This document shows, piece by piece, positions 8,607 to 20,023 of a DNA stretch of 64,000 nucleotides. Below the pieces are notes generated by a model that saw only the letters and a list, made by a program, of their open reading frames with translations, did not search any database and was not told the DNA's origin. Source of the DNA: Vibrio sonorensis (GTDB lineage: Bacteria; Pseudomonadota; Gammaproteobacteria; Enterobacterales; Vibrionaceae); NCBI RefSeq assembly GCF_001854765.1, contig NZ_LJJE01000035.1, positions 62,001 to 126,000 on the forward strand. The letters are read 5' to 3'. Within the stretch, counting starts at the first letter, position 1, and the number at the start of each line of letters is the position of its first letter. A program made the translations under genes and the position numbers.

Positions 8607-9538
8607 CTAGTTACATTCTAAGCCGTTATTGCGCTTACCCATGCCGTGGTAGCCTTTTATGCGGTTTTCAGCCTTCACGTATCGAGCTGGTGTCGGCAAG
8701 ACCCACAGCAGATAGTCGCTTCCTTTGTTTTCTGCATCTATTGTGCCAATAGGAGTGATAATGACCACCGACAGTTGTGGATTTCTTTTTAGATGGATGC
8801 CTTAATTCCAAGTCCTTCTTGCGTATGAAACTTTCCGGCAATATGAATCACTTGCTTGTTGGGATTTACGTCGAGGTAATTGACGATTGATTCTGCCATG
8901 GTCTCGTCCCAAGTGGCTTGGGCAGCGTATTGCCGCTCTGTTTGCGCGAGGTTGCCGTGGTGCATGGATGCCATAAATCTTTGTTTGTACGCCGAATCTG
9001 TCGTGTCGATATGGGCGGCAACGAATTTCCGCTCTTTTTTGTCTAGGGTGTCGAGGTACTCCAATCCTAGCTTTCCAATGCAGCGCACGATGGGCTTTGG
9101 TGCATTGGCGGCAATAACTTCTACATTCTGTTTTTTGGCATACTCGATAAGTGGGCGATAATCACTGGCGTAATTGGGCCAAGCGTTGCCATCTAAAATC
9201 AAGGTCTGCTCTCCAATTTCACCCGCTAAATAGGCGTCGATAGTAGGCTGGCTGTCTCGTGTAAATTGCTCCATGGACAAGGCGAAAGAGGGCTTTTGTT
9301 TGGTTAGCGCTTTTAACAAGTCAGTTTGAAATCGGTGTATGCCGGAATGGGTATGCCATTCACCGATCAGTAGTACGTCCGCTTGAATCAAATCTTTGGG
9401 AAGAGCATGGATGGAAAGGGCATGGTGATTGGGAGAGAGCAGTTGGTAGTCGTAAAACGATTCCGGCTTTTCCCGAGATGTGGCTAGGCAGCCTGTTAAG
9501 GCAATAACGGCAACCATAACCGCAATTGTCGTACGCAT
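8607..9538 (-). pseudogene. ChaN-family heme/iron-regulated lipoprotein, frameshifted
   Basis: The ChaN family (Pfam haem-binding uptake, Tiki-like) groups lipoproteins linked to heme or iron handling. The N-terminus is a lipoprotein signal with lipobox LTGC (Cys17 from the ATG at 9538; the longer frame to 9571 adds an implausible 11-residue tail). Family motifs such as VLLIGEWHTHSGIH and HIAGKFHTQEGLGIK are clear. The frame ends at 8789. Adding one C at about 8795-8796 on the coding strand continues it as ...KRNPQLSVVIITPIGTID... to a stop at 8607, giving about 310 aa, the usual family length. I therefore annotate the full span and treat the break as a one-base deletion or sequencing error. 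Confidence 0.85.
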
Positions 9539-9621
9539 AAATTGCCTCCCTTTAACCTCATGTAAGGACAAATAGGTAAGGCACTGTTATCAACGCGAAC
9601 TGCTCTTTTGTTTAAAGTGCG

Positions 9622-10443
9622 TTAACTGTTTTTTTGGAAAACCCGAATAACAAAATCTGCCTCACATTCAAATAGCGTAGCAGATTGAAGCTCTGTTCTT
9701 AGTTCATCATTTGCTTTCCATGCGAATGGGGTCATTTGCAATAGTTGAAGTGCGCCGCCATCCGAGAGTGACATGGTGTAATTAAGAGACTCTTCCTTTA
9801 CTAGCTCAAAACCGTCCAGTTGTTCTACTTGTTCATTGTGTAAGCGAACATCTTGATAGATCTTCTCTCTTAATTGATAGAGATGTCGTGCGCCAGGAGT
9901 CACCGTAATCACATACCCTTTTGATTTGATAACTCGCGATAACTCATCGGCTTTGCAGGGGGCGTAAATTCTCAATACTGCATCTAGGGAGTGATCGATA
10001 AAGGGTAAACGGTGGCTGGATGCCACACTAAAATGACACGACTTGTATCGCTTTGCCGCATATCGAATGGCAACTTTGGAGATATCCAGTCCGTATACTT
10101 GAGCTAAAGGGTGCTCTTGCGTGACACGGCGGTTTACTTCTTCGGTGTAATAGCCTTCGCCACAACCGATATCCAGTAGGTGGGCGGTGTCAGAGGAAAG
10201 TAACTCAGAGCATAAAGTAGCGACTCTATCACGCATCGGCTGATAGTGATTTTGCGACAAAAACTCACGGCGTGCTTGCATCATTTCTTTATTGTCACCG
10301 GGATCTTTTGAACGTTTGTGGTGCGCAGGCATCAAGTTGACATAGCCTTCTTTTGCCATATCAAATTGGTGATTGCTTTCACATTGCAAAGAGCGCTCTC
10401 GCAGTGAAAGGGGTTGTTGACACAATGGGCATTGGTACGCCAT
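9622..10443 (-). CDS. rlmA: 23S rRNA (guanine-N1-)-methyltransferase RlmA
   Basis: SAM-dependent methyltransferase expected to methylate N1 of G745 in 23S rRNA. It is 273 aa. The N-terminal zinc-binding element (C5, C8, C21, H25) is followed by the SAM-binding motif I LLDIGCGEGYYTE near residue 90 and a class-I fold ending in the QMTPFAW region. E. coli RlmA is almost the same length. The gene is monocistronic, facing the divergent diguanylate cyclase 192 bases away. Confidence 0.9.
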   Translation of the reverse strand: MAYQCPLCQQPLSLRERSLQCESNHQFDMAKEGYVNLMPAHHKRSKDPGDNKEMMQARREFLSQNHYQPMRDRVATLCSELLSSDTAHLLDIGCGEGYYTEEVNRRVTQEHPLAQVYGLDISKVAIRYAAKRYKSCHFSVASSHRLPFIDHSLDAVLRIYAPCKADELSRVIKSKGYVITVTPGARHLYQLREKIYQDVRLHNEQVEQLDGFELVKEESLNYTMSLSDGGALQLLQMTPFAWKANDELRTELQSATLFECEADFVIRVFQKNS

Positions 10444-10635
10444 AAAAAAACTCTCGATATCAGCCGGGCGGCAAGTCTAACAGGAAGTGATTTGCGATAC
10501 TAGAACGGGCAATAAGTTGCTCTTTATAGACAAAGTGGGAGTCAGTTAATCTATTCTCGCTATTGTGTTTTCAACGTTTGAACATTAGTTTAATCTTCAA
10601 TCTGATGCTTATTGTAAAGGGACTGACATTAGCTC

Positions 10636-12096
10636 ATGAAGACCGAACGCCATTTTAGCTTGGCTGCTGTATTTTTTATTCCTGGAGTGGTCACGGTTAT
10701 TTTACTCGGGCTTATAGTTAAAAATTACTTTGATTCTGTCGCCAGAGATGTGAGCGAAGAGTATCAAAGGATCGAAACATCCATAGAGCGAGCGACTAAA
10801 ATACTGACTGCTTTGGATTATAGTTTTAGCAATTACTACAAATCCGGTACGGCACTACTGCTCGAACACAACCGAACGGCGGAAGATGGCCTCTGCCGAA
10901 TGTGGCCCATTGACGCTCTGTTGCTATCTGAAGGAAAAAACCAAGCTATTCCCGCCGTGGATATTAGCTATATGTTAGTGGGAGACAAAAGCCTGTGCGA
11001 CCCTAACTCTCCATTGTATAAAAGGGTGTCTTCTAAGGTTTCTTTAGCGCCTATTTTGTCATTTCTTCACGACCTCGATGATTACGTTTTGGGTATGCAT
11101 TACATCGATAAATCGGGGTATGTAATGTCTTCCCCTGAAACCTTGGCAAAGAATATCAATAAAAGCCTTTTGGAAACCGTTAAAGCGCGGCCGGTGTGGC
11201 ACATAACGATAAACAATCGAGAAACCATTACTATTGCAGGGCCTGCCAATGTTTACTCACTCAGTGACCGAGTAGTGACCATGACAGTGCCTATTTACTT
11301 TCAGGACGAACTGCAAGGTATTGTATCCTTGGATCTTGATATCGATGCGTTGCTTTCTACTAATGGTAAGTTGGCCAGCCCCATTCATTTTTCGAGTGAT
11401 GAACCTCAACTGACGCCAGCTACCGCTCGATGGATTTATCCGTTAAAAATGGAGGGGGTGAAATTTCATCACCACCTCTATTATCAGTTTGAGTGGCAGC
11501 CGCAAGTTCAACACTTTTTCGCATTGGAATCGGATAGCTTAGCAGTCATTGCTTCGCTCTATGTGATGTCTGTATTTGTGCTTTTTTATATTAATACCCA
11601 TGTGGAAAAATCCTACTTTAGAGAACTGTCGGCCAAGGACCCTATGACAGGCCTGCTTAACCGCAGAGGACTCGAAGCTTTTCTCGGTAACGCGCAACAC
11701 GGCAATTACCTTGCTATCGCTATCTTTGATATCGATAACTTTAAATCCATCAATGACACATGGGGGCATGATGTCGGGGACGACGTTATCCGCCATATCG
11801 GCAAAGAACTAGAGAAAAACCTTCGCAGCAACGACAGCGTGGCTAGATTTGGTGGAGAAGAGTTCGTCATCTATATGACAGGAGATGCAAAGGACGGGTT
11901 AGTTGCCAGTATGCAACGGGTGAGAAGTGCGATAGGAGAAAGCTCGTTTAAGGTATTGGAAAAAGGTTTTACTCTTTCCGGTGGCATTGAAGTGGCGAAA
12001 AGCGAAGCAGGTTGGGACTTTGAAACTATGTTTAAAGCGGCAGACGAAAAACTCTACCTAGCGAAAAATCAAGGCAAAGACCAATTAGTGAGCTAA
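10636..12096 (+). CDS. Membrane diguanylate cyclase with periplasmic sensor domain
   Basis: Protein of 486 aa that should synthesise cyclic di-GMP. TM helix 1 lies at about residues 10-28, a dCache-like periplasmic sensor of ~270 residues follows (YIDKSGYVMSSPETLAKN is typical), then TM2 near 302-322 and a GGDEF domain. The active loop is RFGGEEF, with the RSND inhibitory site five residues before it, so both catalysis and product inhibition are predicted to work. The substrate-binding N (FDIDNFKSINDTWGH) is intact. The sensed ligand is unknown. It is a single gene between rlmA and dusC. Confidence 0.92.
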   Translation: MKTERHFSLAAVFFIPGVVTVILLGLIVKNYFDSVARDVSEEYQRIETSIERATKILTALDYSFSNYYKSGTALLLEHNRTAEDGLCRMWPIDALLLSEGKNQAIPAVDISYMLVGDKSLCDPNSPLYKRVSSKVSLAPILSFLHDLDDYVLGMHYIDKSGYVMSSPETLAKNINKSLLETVKARPVWHITINNRETITIAGPANVYSLSDRVVTMTVPIYFQDELQGIVSLDLDIDALLSTNGKLASPIHFSSDEPQLTPATARWIYPLKMEGVKFHHHLYYQFEWQPQVQHFFALESDSLAVIASLYVMSVFVLFYINTHVEKSYFRELSAKDPMTGLLNRRGLEAFLGNAQHGNYLAIAIFDIDNFKSINDTWGHDVGDDVIRHIGKELEKNLRSNDSVARFGGEEFVIYMTGDAKDGLVASMQRVRSAIGESSFKVLEKGFTLSGGIEVAKSEAGWDFETMFKAADEKLYLAKNQGKDQLVS

Positions 12097-12120
12097 TGAT
12101 GCTTTGCCTATCTCGCGGGG

Positions 12121-13086
12121 TTACACCTGTTCGGCGTGCTTAATCAACTGGTCGCGGTAGCGAGTGATATGCTCGACAATTGGTGTGGCTTTATTATAAG
12201 TGCGAATTTCTCGAAAAAGCTCCGCGGCTTCTGGGTACTGCTGGCGCAAGTAGCTAAACCACTGCTTGACGCGGTTAGGATAATAAAGCCCTTTGTCGCC
12301 CTTAATTTCATAAGTGGAATAGGTTAGCAGCAGTTCGACCACCTGTGACCACGGCATTGGTTGATGGTTGTATTTGACCACATTGCCAAGGTTGGGCACG
12401 TTGAATGCACCCCGACAAACCATTAGAGAGTCGATACCCGTGGTTTCAATGCACGCTTGTCCATCTTGATAATTCCAGATTTCACCATTAGCAATCAAAG
12501 GTACCGATGTGCGCTGGCGAATCATGTCGATGTATGGCCACTTTATCTCGCTGGCTTTGTAACCGCCTTGTTTGGTTCTCGCATGGACGGTAATTTGGTT
12601 AGCTCCGGCACTTTCAATCGCGTCGACAATCTCAAAGCAGTCATTGGGGTTTTCCCATCCCAAGCGGATTTTGGCCGTCACTGGAATATCATCGCTAACT
12701 GCTTCGCGACAAGACTTCACTACCTGATAGATGATTTCAGGGTGTTGCAGTAAGGCGGCTCCACCTTTGCTTTTGTTAACCAATTTTGCAGGGCAACCAA
12801 AGTTGATATCGATCCCCTTGGCACCAAGCTCTGCGGCTCGCAGTGCGTTTTCAGCCATCCATTGCGGGTGTTGCCCCAACAGTTGGATGTAAACTGGAAC
12901 TCCAGAGCGAGTCTGCGAACCTTGGTCTAGTTCTGGACAGAGTTTTTTAAACACGTGTTCTGGCAACAACTGATCAACGACGCGAACGAATTCGGTGACA
13001 CACAAATCGTAATCGTTGATATCAGTGAGAATTTCTCTCATCAGGTGGTCTAATACGCCCTCCATAGGGCCCAGAATAACTCGCAT
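12121..13086 (-). CDS. dusC: tRNA-dihydrouridine(16) synthase DusC
   Basis: FMN-dependent reductase converting uridine to dihydrouridine in the tRNA D-loop. Of the three Dus groups the start MRVILGPMEGVLDHLMREIL and the length of 321 aa fit DusC (U16). The catalytic cysteine lies in NFGCPAKLVNKSKGG (about residue 98). FMN-contact motifs VTAKIRLGW, ITVHARTKQGGY and PLIANGEIW follow. It converges on the diguanylate cyclase gene with 24 bases between stops. Confidence 0.9.
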   Translation of the reverse strand: MRVILGPMEGVLDHLMREILTDINDYDLCVTEFVRVVDQLLPEHVFKKLCPELDQGSQTRSGVPVYIQLLGQHPQWMAENALRAAELGAKGIDINFGCPAKLVNKSKGGAALLQHPEIIYQVVKSCREAVSDDIPVTAKIRLGWENPNDCFEIVDAIESAGANQITVHARTKQGGYKASEIKWPYIDMIRQRTSVPLIANGEIWNYQDGQACIETTGIDSLMVCRGAFNVPNLGNVVKYNHQPMPWSQVVELLLTYSTYEIKGDKGLYYPNRVKQWFSYLRQQYPEAAELFREIRTYNKATPIVEHITRYRDQLIKHAEQV

Positions 13087-13239
13087 TGCTTACTGCCTAA
13101 CTGTTTTGGAGGGCGAATTTTAGAGTGAATTGGGTTGATTGTCACCTTTTGTAATCGGTGACAAGAGTGTACAGAGAGTTCTCCATCTATCGGCGCTTGG
13201 GGTATACTAAGGCCTGTTTTATTCTATGTGTGTATAACT

Positions 13240-13854
13240 ATGACTTATCAACTGGTTTCTTCTGAACATTTACCAGAAACCATATCGCCTTATTTTGTCG
13301 AAGGCGCAGTGCTTGCGGCCAACTTTACGACTAAGCCCCTCGAACCACTGACTTGGCTCATTCCGCTGTTTCAAGAAGTGAGTGCAGAACTAGAGTCTGT
13401 CATTCGCATGCAGGTTAATGAGCAATATCATTGGCTTAAAAGGAACGAATACTCATTACTTGCGGTCATAGAAAAAGAGGGCAAAGATGAGAATCTTGCA
13501 GACTTAGCCGAAGGATTTATGTCGGTATGGCCATTGATTGAAAGCAATTGGCAAGACGTTCCCGTGTCTGACGGTACTAGCCGCATGTTACAAGCCTTGC
13601 TAACCACGTTTATGTTGGCGATCGATAGTGAGCAGACACATCAACAGATGCAGGCGGCTGGCATCGATGACCTGCCGACGCTTGATGATTTTTTACCGCA
13701 GCTAGATTTAATGATCAACGAAGTCGCACTCGCTGCTGACGAAGCCTTGGCCGGGGCCAAAGCCCAAAGTGTGAACCCTTTTAAAGGAACAGGGCGAAAT
13801 GACATTTGCCCATGTGGCAGTGGCAATAAGTTTAAGCAGTGCTGCGGCCGCTGA
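13240..13854 (+). CDS. UPF0149 family protein with C-terminal SEC-C zinc motif
   Basis: Protein of 204 aa from the ATG at 13240 (an in-frame GTG 12 bases earlier is possible but less likely). The first ~150 residues are the helical YecA/YgfB-like UPF0149 domain. The last 25 hold a SEC-C zinc finger (NDICPCGSGNKFKQCCG), the same motif that SecA uses to contact SecB and ribosomes. The specific function is unknown. It stands just ahead of lolA on the same strand. Confidence 0.8.
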   Translation: MTYQLVSSEHLPETISPYFVEGAVLAANFTTKPLEPLTWLIPLFQEVSAELESVIRMQVNEQYHWLKRNEYSLLAVIEKEGKDENLADLAEGFMSVWPLIESNWQDVPVSDGTSRMLQALLTTFMLAIDSEQTHQQMQAAGIDDLPTLDDFLPQLDLMINEVALAADEALAGAKAQSVNPFKGTGRNDICPCGSGNKFKQCCGR

Positions 13855-13946
13855 GAAAATACTGACGACAAGTTGACCAGACCGCGGGCAACCCATTGTA
13901 TCTTTGCATCGAATCTAAGGTGTGAAGGCAGGAAAGGATACGATAG

Positions 13947-14543
13947 ATGAAAAAAATATTCGCTTTACTGATGCTCAGTGGTTCAGCGTTTGCTGGTTCA
14001 CAAGAAGTGCTCAATGAACGCCTACAATTGACAGAAGGGTTTAGCGCTGAGTTTACACAGAAGGTAATCAGCCCTGAAGGTGAGCTAGTGATGGAAGGGG
14101 AAGGGACAGTGGAAATCGCTCGCCCTAGCTTGTTTCGCTGGACGACAACCTTCCCCGATGAAAATGTACTGGTCTCAGATGGCGAAACTCTATGGTTTTA
14201 CAATCCTTTCATAGAGCAAGTGAGCATCTACTGGCAAGAACAAGCGACGGAGCAAACCCCATTTGTCCTGCTCACCAGAAATCGCGCTAGCGACTGGGAT
14301 AATTACCACGTTACCCAGAATGAGGATACTTTTACGCTAGTGCCAATAGCACAAGACTCGAATCAAGGTCAGTTTGAAGTGCAAATTGATGCCAAAGGGC
14401 AGGTGCAAGGCTTTAAAGTGATTGAACAAGACGGTCAGCAGAGCGATTTTGATTTCTCTAATTTTCAATCAGTCAAGCCCGCTTCAACGCGCTTTACCTT
14501 TGCTATTCCAGAAGGTGTGATTGTCGACGACCAAAGGAACTAA
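13947..14543 (+). CDS. lolA: Outer-membrane lipoprotein carrier protein LolA
   Basis: Periplasmic chaperone that takes lipoproteins from LolCDE to LolB. It is 198 aa with a signal peptide cleaved after residue ~16 (SAFA). The family pattern of [27 protein letters not shown] is clear, and the hydrophobic-cavity half-barrel continues to the C-terminus. A GGAAAGGA ribosome site precedes the ATG. It forms the conserved lolA-rarA-serS block, with rarA starting 3 bases after its stop. Confidence 0.95.
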   Translation: MKKIFALLMLSGSAFAGSQEVLNERLQLTEGFSAEFTQKVISPEGELVMEGEGTVEIARPSLFRWTTTFPDENVLVSDGETLWFYNPFIEQVSIYWQEQATEQTPFVLLTRNRASDWDNYHVTQNEDTFTLVPIAQDSNQGQFEVQIDAKGQVQGFKVIEQDGQQSDFDFSNFQSVKPASTRFTFAIPEGVIVDDQRN

Positions 14544-14546
14544 ATT

Positions 14547-15895
14547 GTGAGTAATTACTCGCTCGATTTTTCGTCAGATGAAGATTTTCGCCCTCTCGCG
14601 GCGAGGATGCGTCCGCAAAACTTAGAACAGTATATCGGTCAGCAACACGTCGTTGGAGAAGGAAAGCCGTTAAGAAAAGCCTTAATGGAAGGACATCTGC
14701 ACTCGATGATCCTTTGGGGGCCACCGGGTACGGGGAAAACGACCTTGGCGGAAGTGGCGGCCAATTACGCCAATGCTGAGGTTGAACGAGTATCTGCCGT
14801 GACTTCTGGGGTGAAAGAGATCCGAGCCGCCATTGAAAGAGCCAAAGAGAATCAGATGGCGGGTCATCGGACGATTTTGTTTGTGGATGAAGTCCATCGA
14901 TTTAACAAATCGCAGCAAGACGCGTTTTTGCCCCATATCGAAGATGGTACGGTGACGTTTATTGGTGCGACTACGGAAAACCCTTCGTTCGAGCTGAACA
15001 ACGCATTGTTGTCTAGAGCCAGAGTATACAAGCTCACGTCATTGACGAGTGACGATATCTTACTGACTTTAAAGCAAGCGTCAGACGACAAAGAGCGGGG
15101 ACTTGGCAATCAAGCGGTGTGCCTCGATGGCCCGGTATTAGAGCGCTTAGCTGAGTTAGTAAACGGTGATGCGAGAATGTCGCTAAACTATCTTGAACTG
15201 CTCTACGATATGGCGAGTGAAAATGAGCAGGGTGAGAAGGTTCTCACTCTTCCTCTACTGGCGGAAGTGGCGGGAGAAAAAGTATCGCGTTTTGATAACA
15301 AAGGTGATATTTGGTACGACCTTATTTCCGCGGTGCACAAATCTATCCGAGGTTCTGACCCTGACGGAGCTCTGTATTGGACAGCGCGAATGATATCTGC
15401 GGGTTGTGACCCTCTTTATGTCGCTCGTCGACTGCTAGCGATTGCCTCTGAAGACATTGGCAATGCAGATCCAAGAGCGATGCAGGTAGCATTATCCGCG
15501 TGGGATTGCTTTCATCGTGTCGGCCCAGCGAGGGTGAAAGGGCCATTGCTCAAGCTGTGGTCTACTTGGCTTGTGCTCCAAAGAGCAATGCGGTTTACAC
15601 CGCGTGGAAACAAGCGCTTCGCGATGCCCATAATTTGCCTGAGTACGAAGTGCCTCCCCACCTTCGAAACGCGCCTACTAATCTGATGAAAGATCTCGGC
15701 TACGGGGCCGAATATCGCTATGCCCACGACGAACCCGGAGCTTATGCCGCGGGGGAGTGCTATTTACCACCAGAAATGTCAGATACCCGTTACTATTTTC
15801 CAACAAATCGGGGCTTAGAAGGGAAAATTGGCGAAAAGTTAGATTACTTGGCGGAATTAGATACAAAAAGCCCACAAAAGCGCTATGAAAAGTAG
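14547..15895 (+). pseudogene. rarA: Replication-associated recombination protein RarA, frameshifted
   Basis: AAA+ clamp-loader-like ATPase (MgsA/WRNIP1 family) acting at stalled forks. It has Walker [10 protein letters not shown] near residue 57, Walker [13 protein letters not shown] and sensor 1 [11 protein letters not shown]. It starts at a GTG 3 bases after lolA. The frame breaks at about 15530: restoring one G in GCG-AGG gives ...[23 protein letters not shown]... and a protein of about 449 aa, matching E. coli RarA (447 aa). Without the repair the protein ends with a foreign tail at 15686 and loses the C-terminal ~120-residue tetramerisation region. In such a conserved gene a base-calling error is the simplest reading. 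Confidence 0.93.
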
Positions 15896-15941
15896 GCGTT
15901 TTTGGATACATTTGTCGTTGTAGATCCAAGTCGTCGATTAA

Positions 15942-17339
<1,398 letters not shown>

Positions 17340-17356
17340 TTACCGACTGAATAGAT

Positions 17357-17384
17357 AAGCCCCGACTTGATCGGGGCTTTTTTT
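17357..17384. terminator. Intrinsic terminator between serS and ychJ
   Basis: GCCCCGA and TCGGGGC arms with a CTTGA loop, followed by a T run on the plus strand. The run overlaps the stop codon of the convergent ychJ gene. Confidence 0.9.
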
Positions 17385-17892
17385 ATCCGCAGCATTTTTT
17401 GTATTTCTTGCCACTTCCACAAAGGCATGGGTCATTTCGACCAATTTTTAACGATGAAACCGGTTCAGATAAACGCGGGTCGATTTCAAGCTTTTCAGGT
17501 TCCTGCTCAGGAAACGTACCGTCTATGTAGTACCAAAGCCCTGATTCTCGTACAAACCTCGACTTTTCAGTCATGCAATACTCGGTGCTATCTTCCTCAA
17601 AATAGGCACTGAATGTGACGAAACCTTCGTCTGCGTGACTACCACTTTCTGCTTTTAGGACATCGAGCTTTATCCAATGACTATCAATGGACTGAGCGAT
17701 CCCTTCGCGCTGGCTTTCTGCATCGCAACTCGGGTGGTAAGTGTCTACGACAAAGTCCACTAAACCTAATACATGAGCGGCATATCTGGCACGCATAAGC
17801 TGCTCTGGCTTGGTTGCTTTTGCGTGGTTAAGGTGAATAGGTTCACAGCAAACTTGATAGGGTTGCGGCAGTCCGCATGGGCAAACAGACAT
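17383..17892 (-). CDS. ychJ: YchJ family (UPF0225) SEC-C protein
   Basis: Protein of 169 aa with two SEC-C-type cysteine motifs: [13 protein letters not shown] at the N-terminus and [17 protein letters not shown] at the C-terminus. Between them is an NTF2-like YchJ domain ([21 protein letters not shown]). The family is conserved in proteobacteria with no defined enzymatic role. It is separated from the upstream EAL-HDOD gene by a terminator, so it probably has its own promoter. Confidence 0.88.
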   Translation of the reverse strand: MSVCPCGLPQPYQVCCEPIHLNHAKATKPEQLMRARYAAHVLGLVDFVVDTYHPSCDAESQREGIAQSIDSHWIKLDVLKAESGSHADEGFVTFSAYFEEDSTEYCMTEKSRFVRESGLWYYIDGTFPEQEPEKLEIDPRLSEPVSSLKIGRNDPCLCGSGKKYKKCCG

Positions 17893-17910
17893 AATGGCTC
17901 TCGAAATTAA

Positions 17911-17937
17911 AAAACGCGCTCAGTGTAAGCGCGTTTT
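17911..17937 (-). terminator. Terminator after the EAL-HDOD gene
   Basis: Ten-base arms (AAAACGCGCT and AGCGCGTTTT) with a 7-base loop, followed on the minus strand by a T run. It lies downstream of the EAL-HDOD stop and upstream of the ychJ start. Confidence 0.85.
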
Positions 17938-17959
17938 CTTTAAAGCTCAACTCGATGAC

Positions 17960-19174
17960 TCAAGCAGTTGCACCAAGTAAGTCTGCCGTCCACTTTATCG
18001 CTTCGTCGTAGCTGTTGCGCGATAGTTCGCTGTCGATGCTCAGTGTTCGCTCGAAGGTGTTGACGGCATCCCAATCGGCTTGTTCGTAAGCTTTGGCCAG
18101 AGCAAGAATTTGGCCTAGCGTCCCTTTTTCTTCCATCAGTGCTAGTTTGACTTCTTCGTCGACGGGCATCGCCTCGACTAAAGCATCTAAAGGTTGATCT
18201 AATAAGCAGTCTAACAAAGAAAACATGCCAGTGAGAAAAGCAGCACTTGGGTCGGCCTTTTTATCGATCTCGCTGAGGATTAACTCGCAGTAACGCGCTC
18301 TTTGAATCGACAGGCTATACAAATAATCTGGTTTGGAATCTTGGGTCGATGCCAAAGCGACTAAAGAGACAAATTTGCGTAGCTTCTCATCGCCAAGGTA
18401 AACCAACGCCTGTTTAAAGGAACGAATCTTGGTCGAGACCATAGCTGAAGAGTTGACGAAGTTGAGAAGCTTGTATGAAAGAGTGACATCCGTGCTGATC
18501 AGGTGCTCAATTTCTTCGTAATTGATTTCAGAACGCGAGATCTCTTTGCAGAGCTGAACTAAGGTCAGAAATGAAGGTTCTAGTTCTTTTCTCTCAATGA
18601 TTTCTGGTTTTGAGAAAAAGTAACCTTGGAAGTATTTAAAACCGACCGACTTAGCATGTTCAAACTCTTCAATGGTTTCTACTTTTTCTGCTAGGAAATG
18701 AATTTTTGTGCCGCGAAGCTTGCGGATCAGGATCGCCGCTTTTGCAATAGGGACGATGCGAATATCAAACTTAATGATCGCAATGTAGGGTAAAAAAGGT
18801 TTCCATTCGGCATTGGGAACAAAATCGTCTAGGGCGACCGTGTACCCAGCGGCAGTCATCTCTTTAACCGCTTCAAGTAGCTCGGGAGTTGGTGCACAAT
18901 CTTCGAGTATCTCTACCACTAGATTGTCTTTCGGGAACATCATAGGCACCCGATTAATCAAGCTTTGGTAAGGGAAATTAACAAAGCCAGACAAGTTGCC
19001 TAGGGTCGAATAGTAAGTCGACAGGAAATGGTCATATAGCAGACGGCTGGTGGCCAGCTCCGGATCAATATCTGGAAACGTGTTGTTTGGACCATCGCGG
19101 AACAGCAGTTCGTAGCCGATGGTCTTTTTATTCGCATCTAGAATGGGTTGTCGCGCTATATAGGAATATTTCAA
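17960..19174 (-). CDS. EAL-HDOD (YuxH-type) signalling protein
   Basis: Protein of 404 aa with an N-terminal EAL-like domain (~1-200) and a C-terminal HDOD domain (~200-390). In the EAL part, YELLFR replaces the canonical EAL signature, while VVEILED, LDDFVPN, KFDIRI, EKVET and FQGYFFSKP are recognisable. Some catalytic residues are therefore kept and activity cannot be excluded, though YuxH-type proteins are often regarded as c-di-GMP binding or inactive. No membrane segment is seen. It probably links c-di-GMP to another regulatory step such as motility. It is followed by its own terminator. Confidence 0.88.
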   Translation of the reverse strand: MKYSYIARQPILDANKKTIGYELLFRDGPNNTFPDIDPELATSRLLYDHFLSTYYSTLGNLSGFVNFPYQSLINRVPMMFPKDNLVVEILEDCAPTPELLEAVKEMTAAGYTVALDDFVPNAEWKPFLPYIAIIKFDIRIVPIAKAAILIRKLRGTKIHFLAEKVETIEEFEHAKSVGFKYFQGYFFSKPEIIERKELEPSFLTLVQLCKEISRSEINYEEIEHLISTDVTLSYKLLNFVNSSAMVSTKIRSFKQALVYLGDEKLRKFVSLVALASTQDSKPDYLYSLSIQRARYCELILSEIDKKADPSAAFLTGMFSLLDCLLDQPLDALVEAMPVDEEVKLALMEEKGTLGQILALAKAYEQADWDAVNTFERTLSIDSELSRNSYDEAIKWTADLLGATA

Positions 19175-19257
19175 GGCTTTACTTCTGTTCCGTTATTATT
19201 GACAAAAATGATAATAACAAATTACAGATTTTAAAAGGAAATTATCATTTCGTCTGA

Positions 19258-19986
19258 CTATTTAAGCAGGGGTTTATTCTGTAATTGAAACCCTGTTTTA
19301 TCATAGACTAAAACTGAACCTTGAGTGTACCAATCCCCTAAAACTATACGGGTATAATGTTTGTTTTTGTGATTAGTGCGATGAATATCAGGTCGGTGGG
19401 TATGACCGTGTATCATATGTGCAACATCATTCTTATCCATTACATCGTGAACTTCTTGTTGTGTCACGTCCATAATGTCCAACGACTTGGTTCGCTTTTC
19501 TTGACGGATGTCGCCTTGAACCTTACTGACAATGCGGCGTTTAACAAACATAGGCAGTCGGTTAAACAACCATTGCAGCCAAGGTTGGTTAACTTTTTCT
19601 CTATAAGCCAGATACTTAGTATCTTGGGTGCACAAAGTGTCACCATGGAGGATGACGGTTTTTGTACCGTAGAGGTCAATAACGGTTTCATCGCCGAGAA
19701 GTGTCATGCCCGTTTCTCTAGCGAAGCGTTTTCCGACCAAAAAGTCTCTGTTGCCTTTGACAAAGTAGCAAGGGATACCGAGATCGGTGAGCGTTTTAAA
19801 TTCTGCTCTCACTTGTTTTGCAAAGGTACTTTTGTCGTCGTCGCCAATCCAAAAGTCAAACAAGTCACCGAGAACGTATAAAGCATCGGCGTGAATGGCT
19901 TCTTCGCGCATAAAACGAATAAAACAGTCGTTTATATCGGGTGTGAAAGGGCTTAGGTGAAGATCAGATATAAATAGTGTGCTCAT
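19258..19986 (-). CDS. lpxH: UDP-2,3-diacylglucosamine diphosphatase LpxH
   Basis: Calcineurin-like metallophosphoesterase of lipid A synthesis (242 aa) that cleaves UDP-2,3-diacylglucosamine to lipid X and UMP at the inner-membrane surface. The metal-binding motifs are all there: [32 protein letters not shown] and HGHTHRPD. It starts 37 bases after ppiB. The stretch before its ATG is a terminator-like hairpin with an A/T run and has no obvious Shine-Dalgarno, which is odd for an essential gene. Confidence 0.96.
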   Translation of the reverse strand: MSTLFISDLHLSPFTPDINDCFIRFMREEAIHADALYVLGDLFDFWIGDDDKSTFAKQVRAEFKTLTDLGIPCYFVKGNRDFLVGKRFARETGMTLLGDETVIDLYGTKTVILHGDTLCTQDTKYLAYREKVNQPWLQWLFNRLPMFVKRRIVSKVQGDIRQEKRTKSLDIMDVTQQEVHDVMDKNDVAHMIHGHTHRPDIHRTNHKNKHYTRIVLGDWYTQGSVLVYDKTGFQLQNKPLLK

Positions 19987-19988
19987 AT

Positions 19989-20016
19989 AAAAATAGAGCG
20001 CGCTTTCGCACGCTCT
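19989..20016 (-). terminator. Hairpin between ppiB and lpxH
   Basis: AGAGCG/CGCTCT arms with an inner pairing and a GAAA-like loop, followed on the minus strand by ATTTTTAT that runs directly into the lpxH ATG. The shape is that of an intrinsic terminator. It may attenuate read-through from ppiB into lpxH or limit lpxH translation. Confidence 0.7.
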
Positions 20017-20023
20017 TCATATC

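Noticed and set aside
19357..19881. 174-aa frame on the plus strand opposite lpxH
   Set aside because: Opposite-strand shadow of a fully conserved lpxH; its composition (Cys, Phe, Val runs) is not natural.
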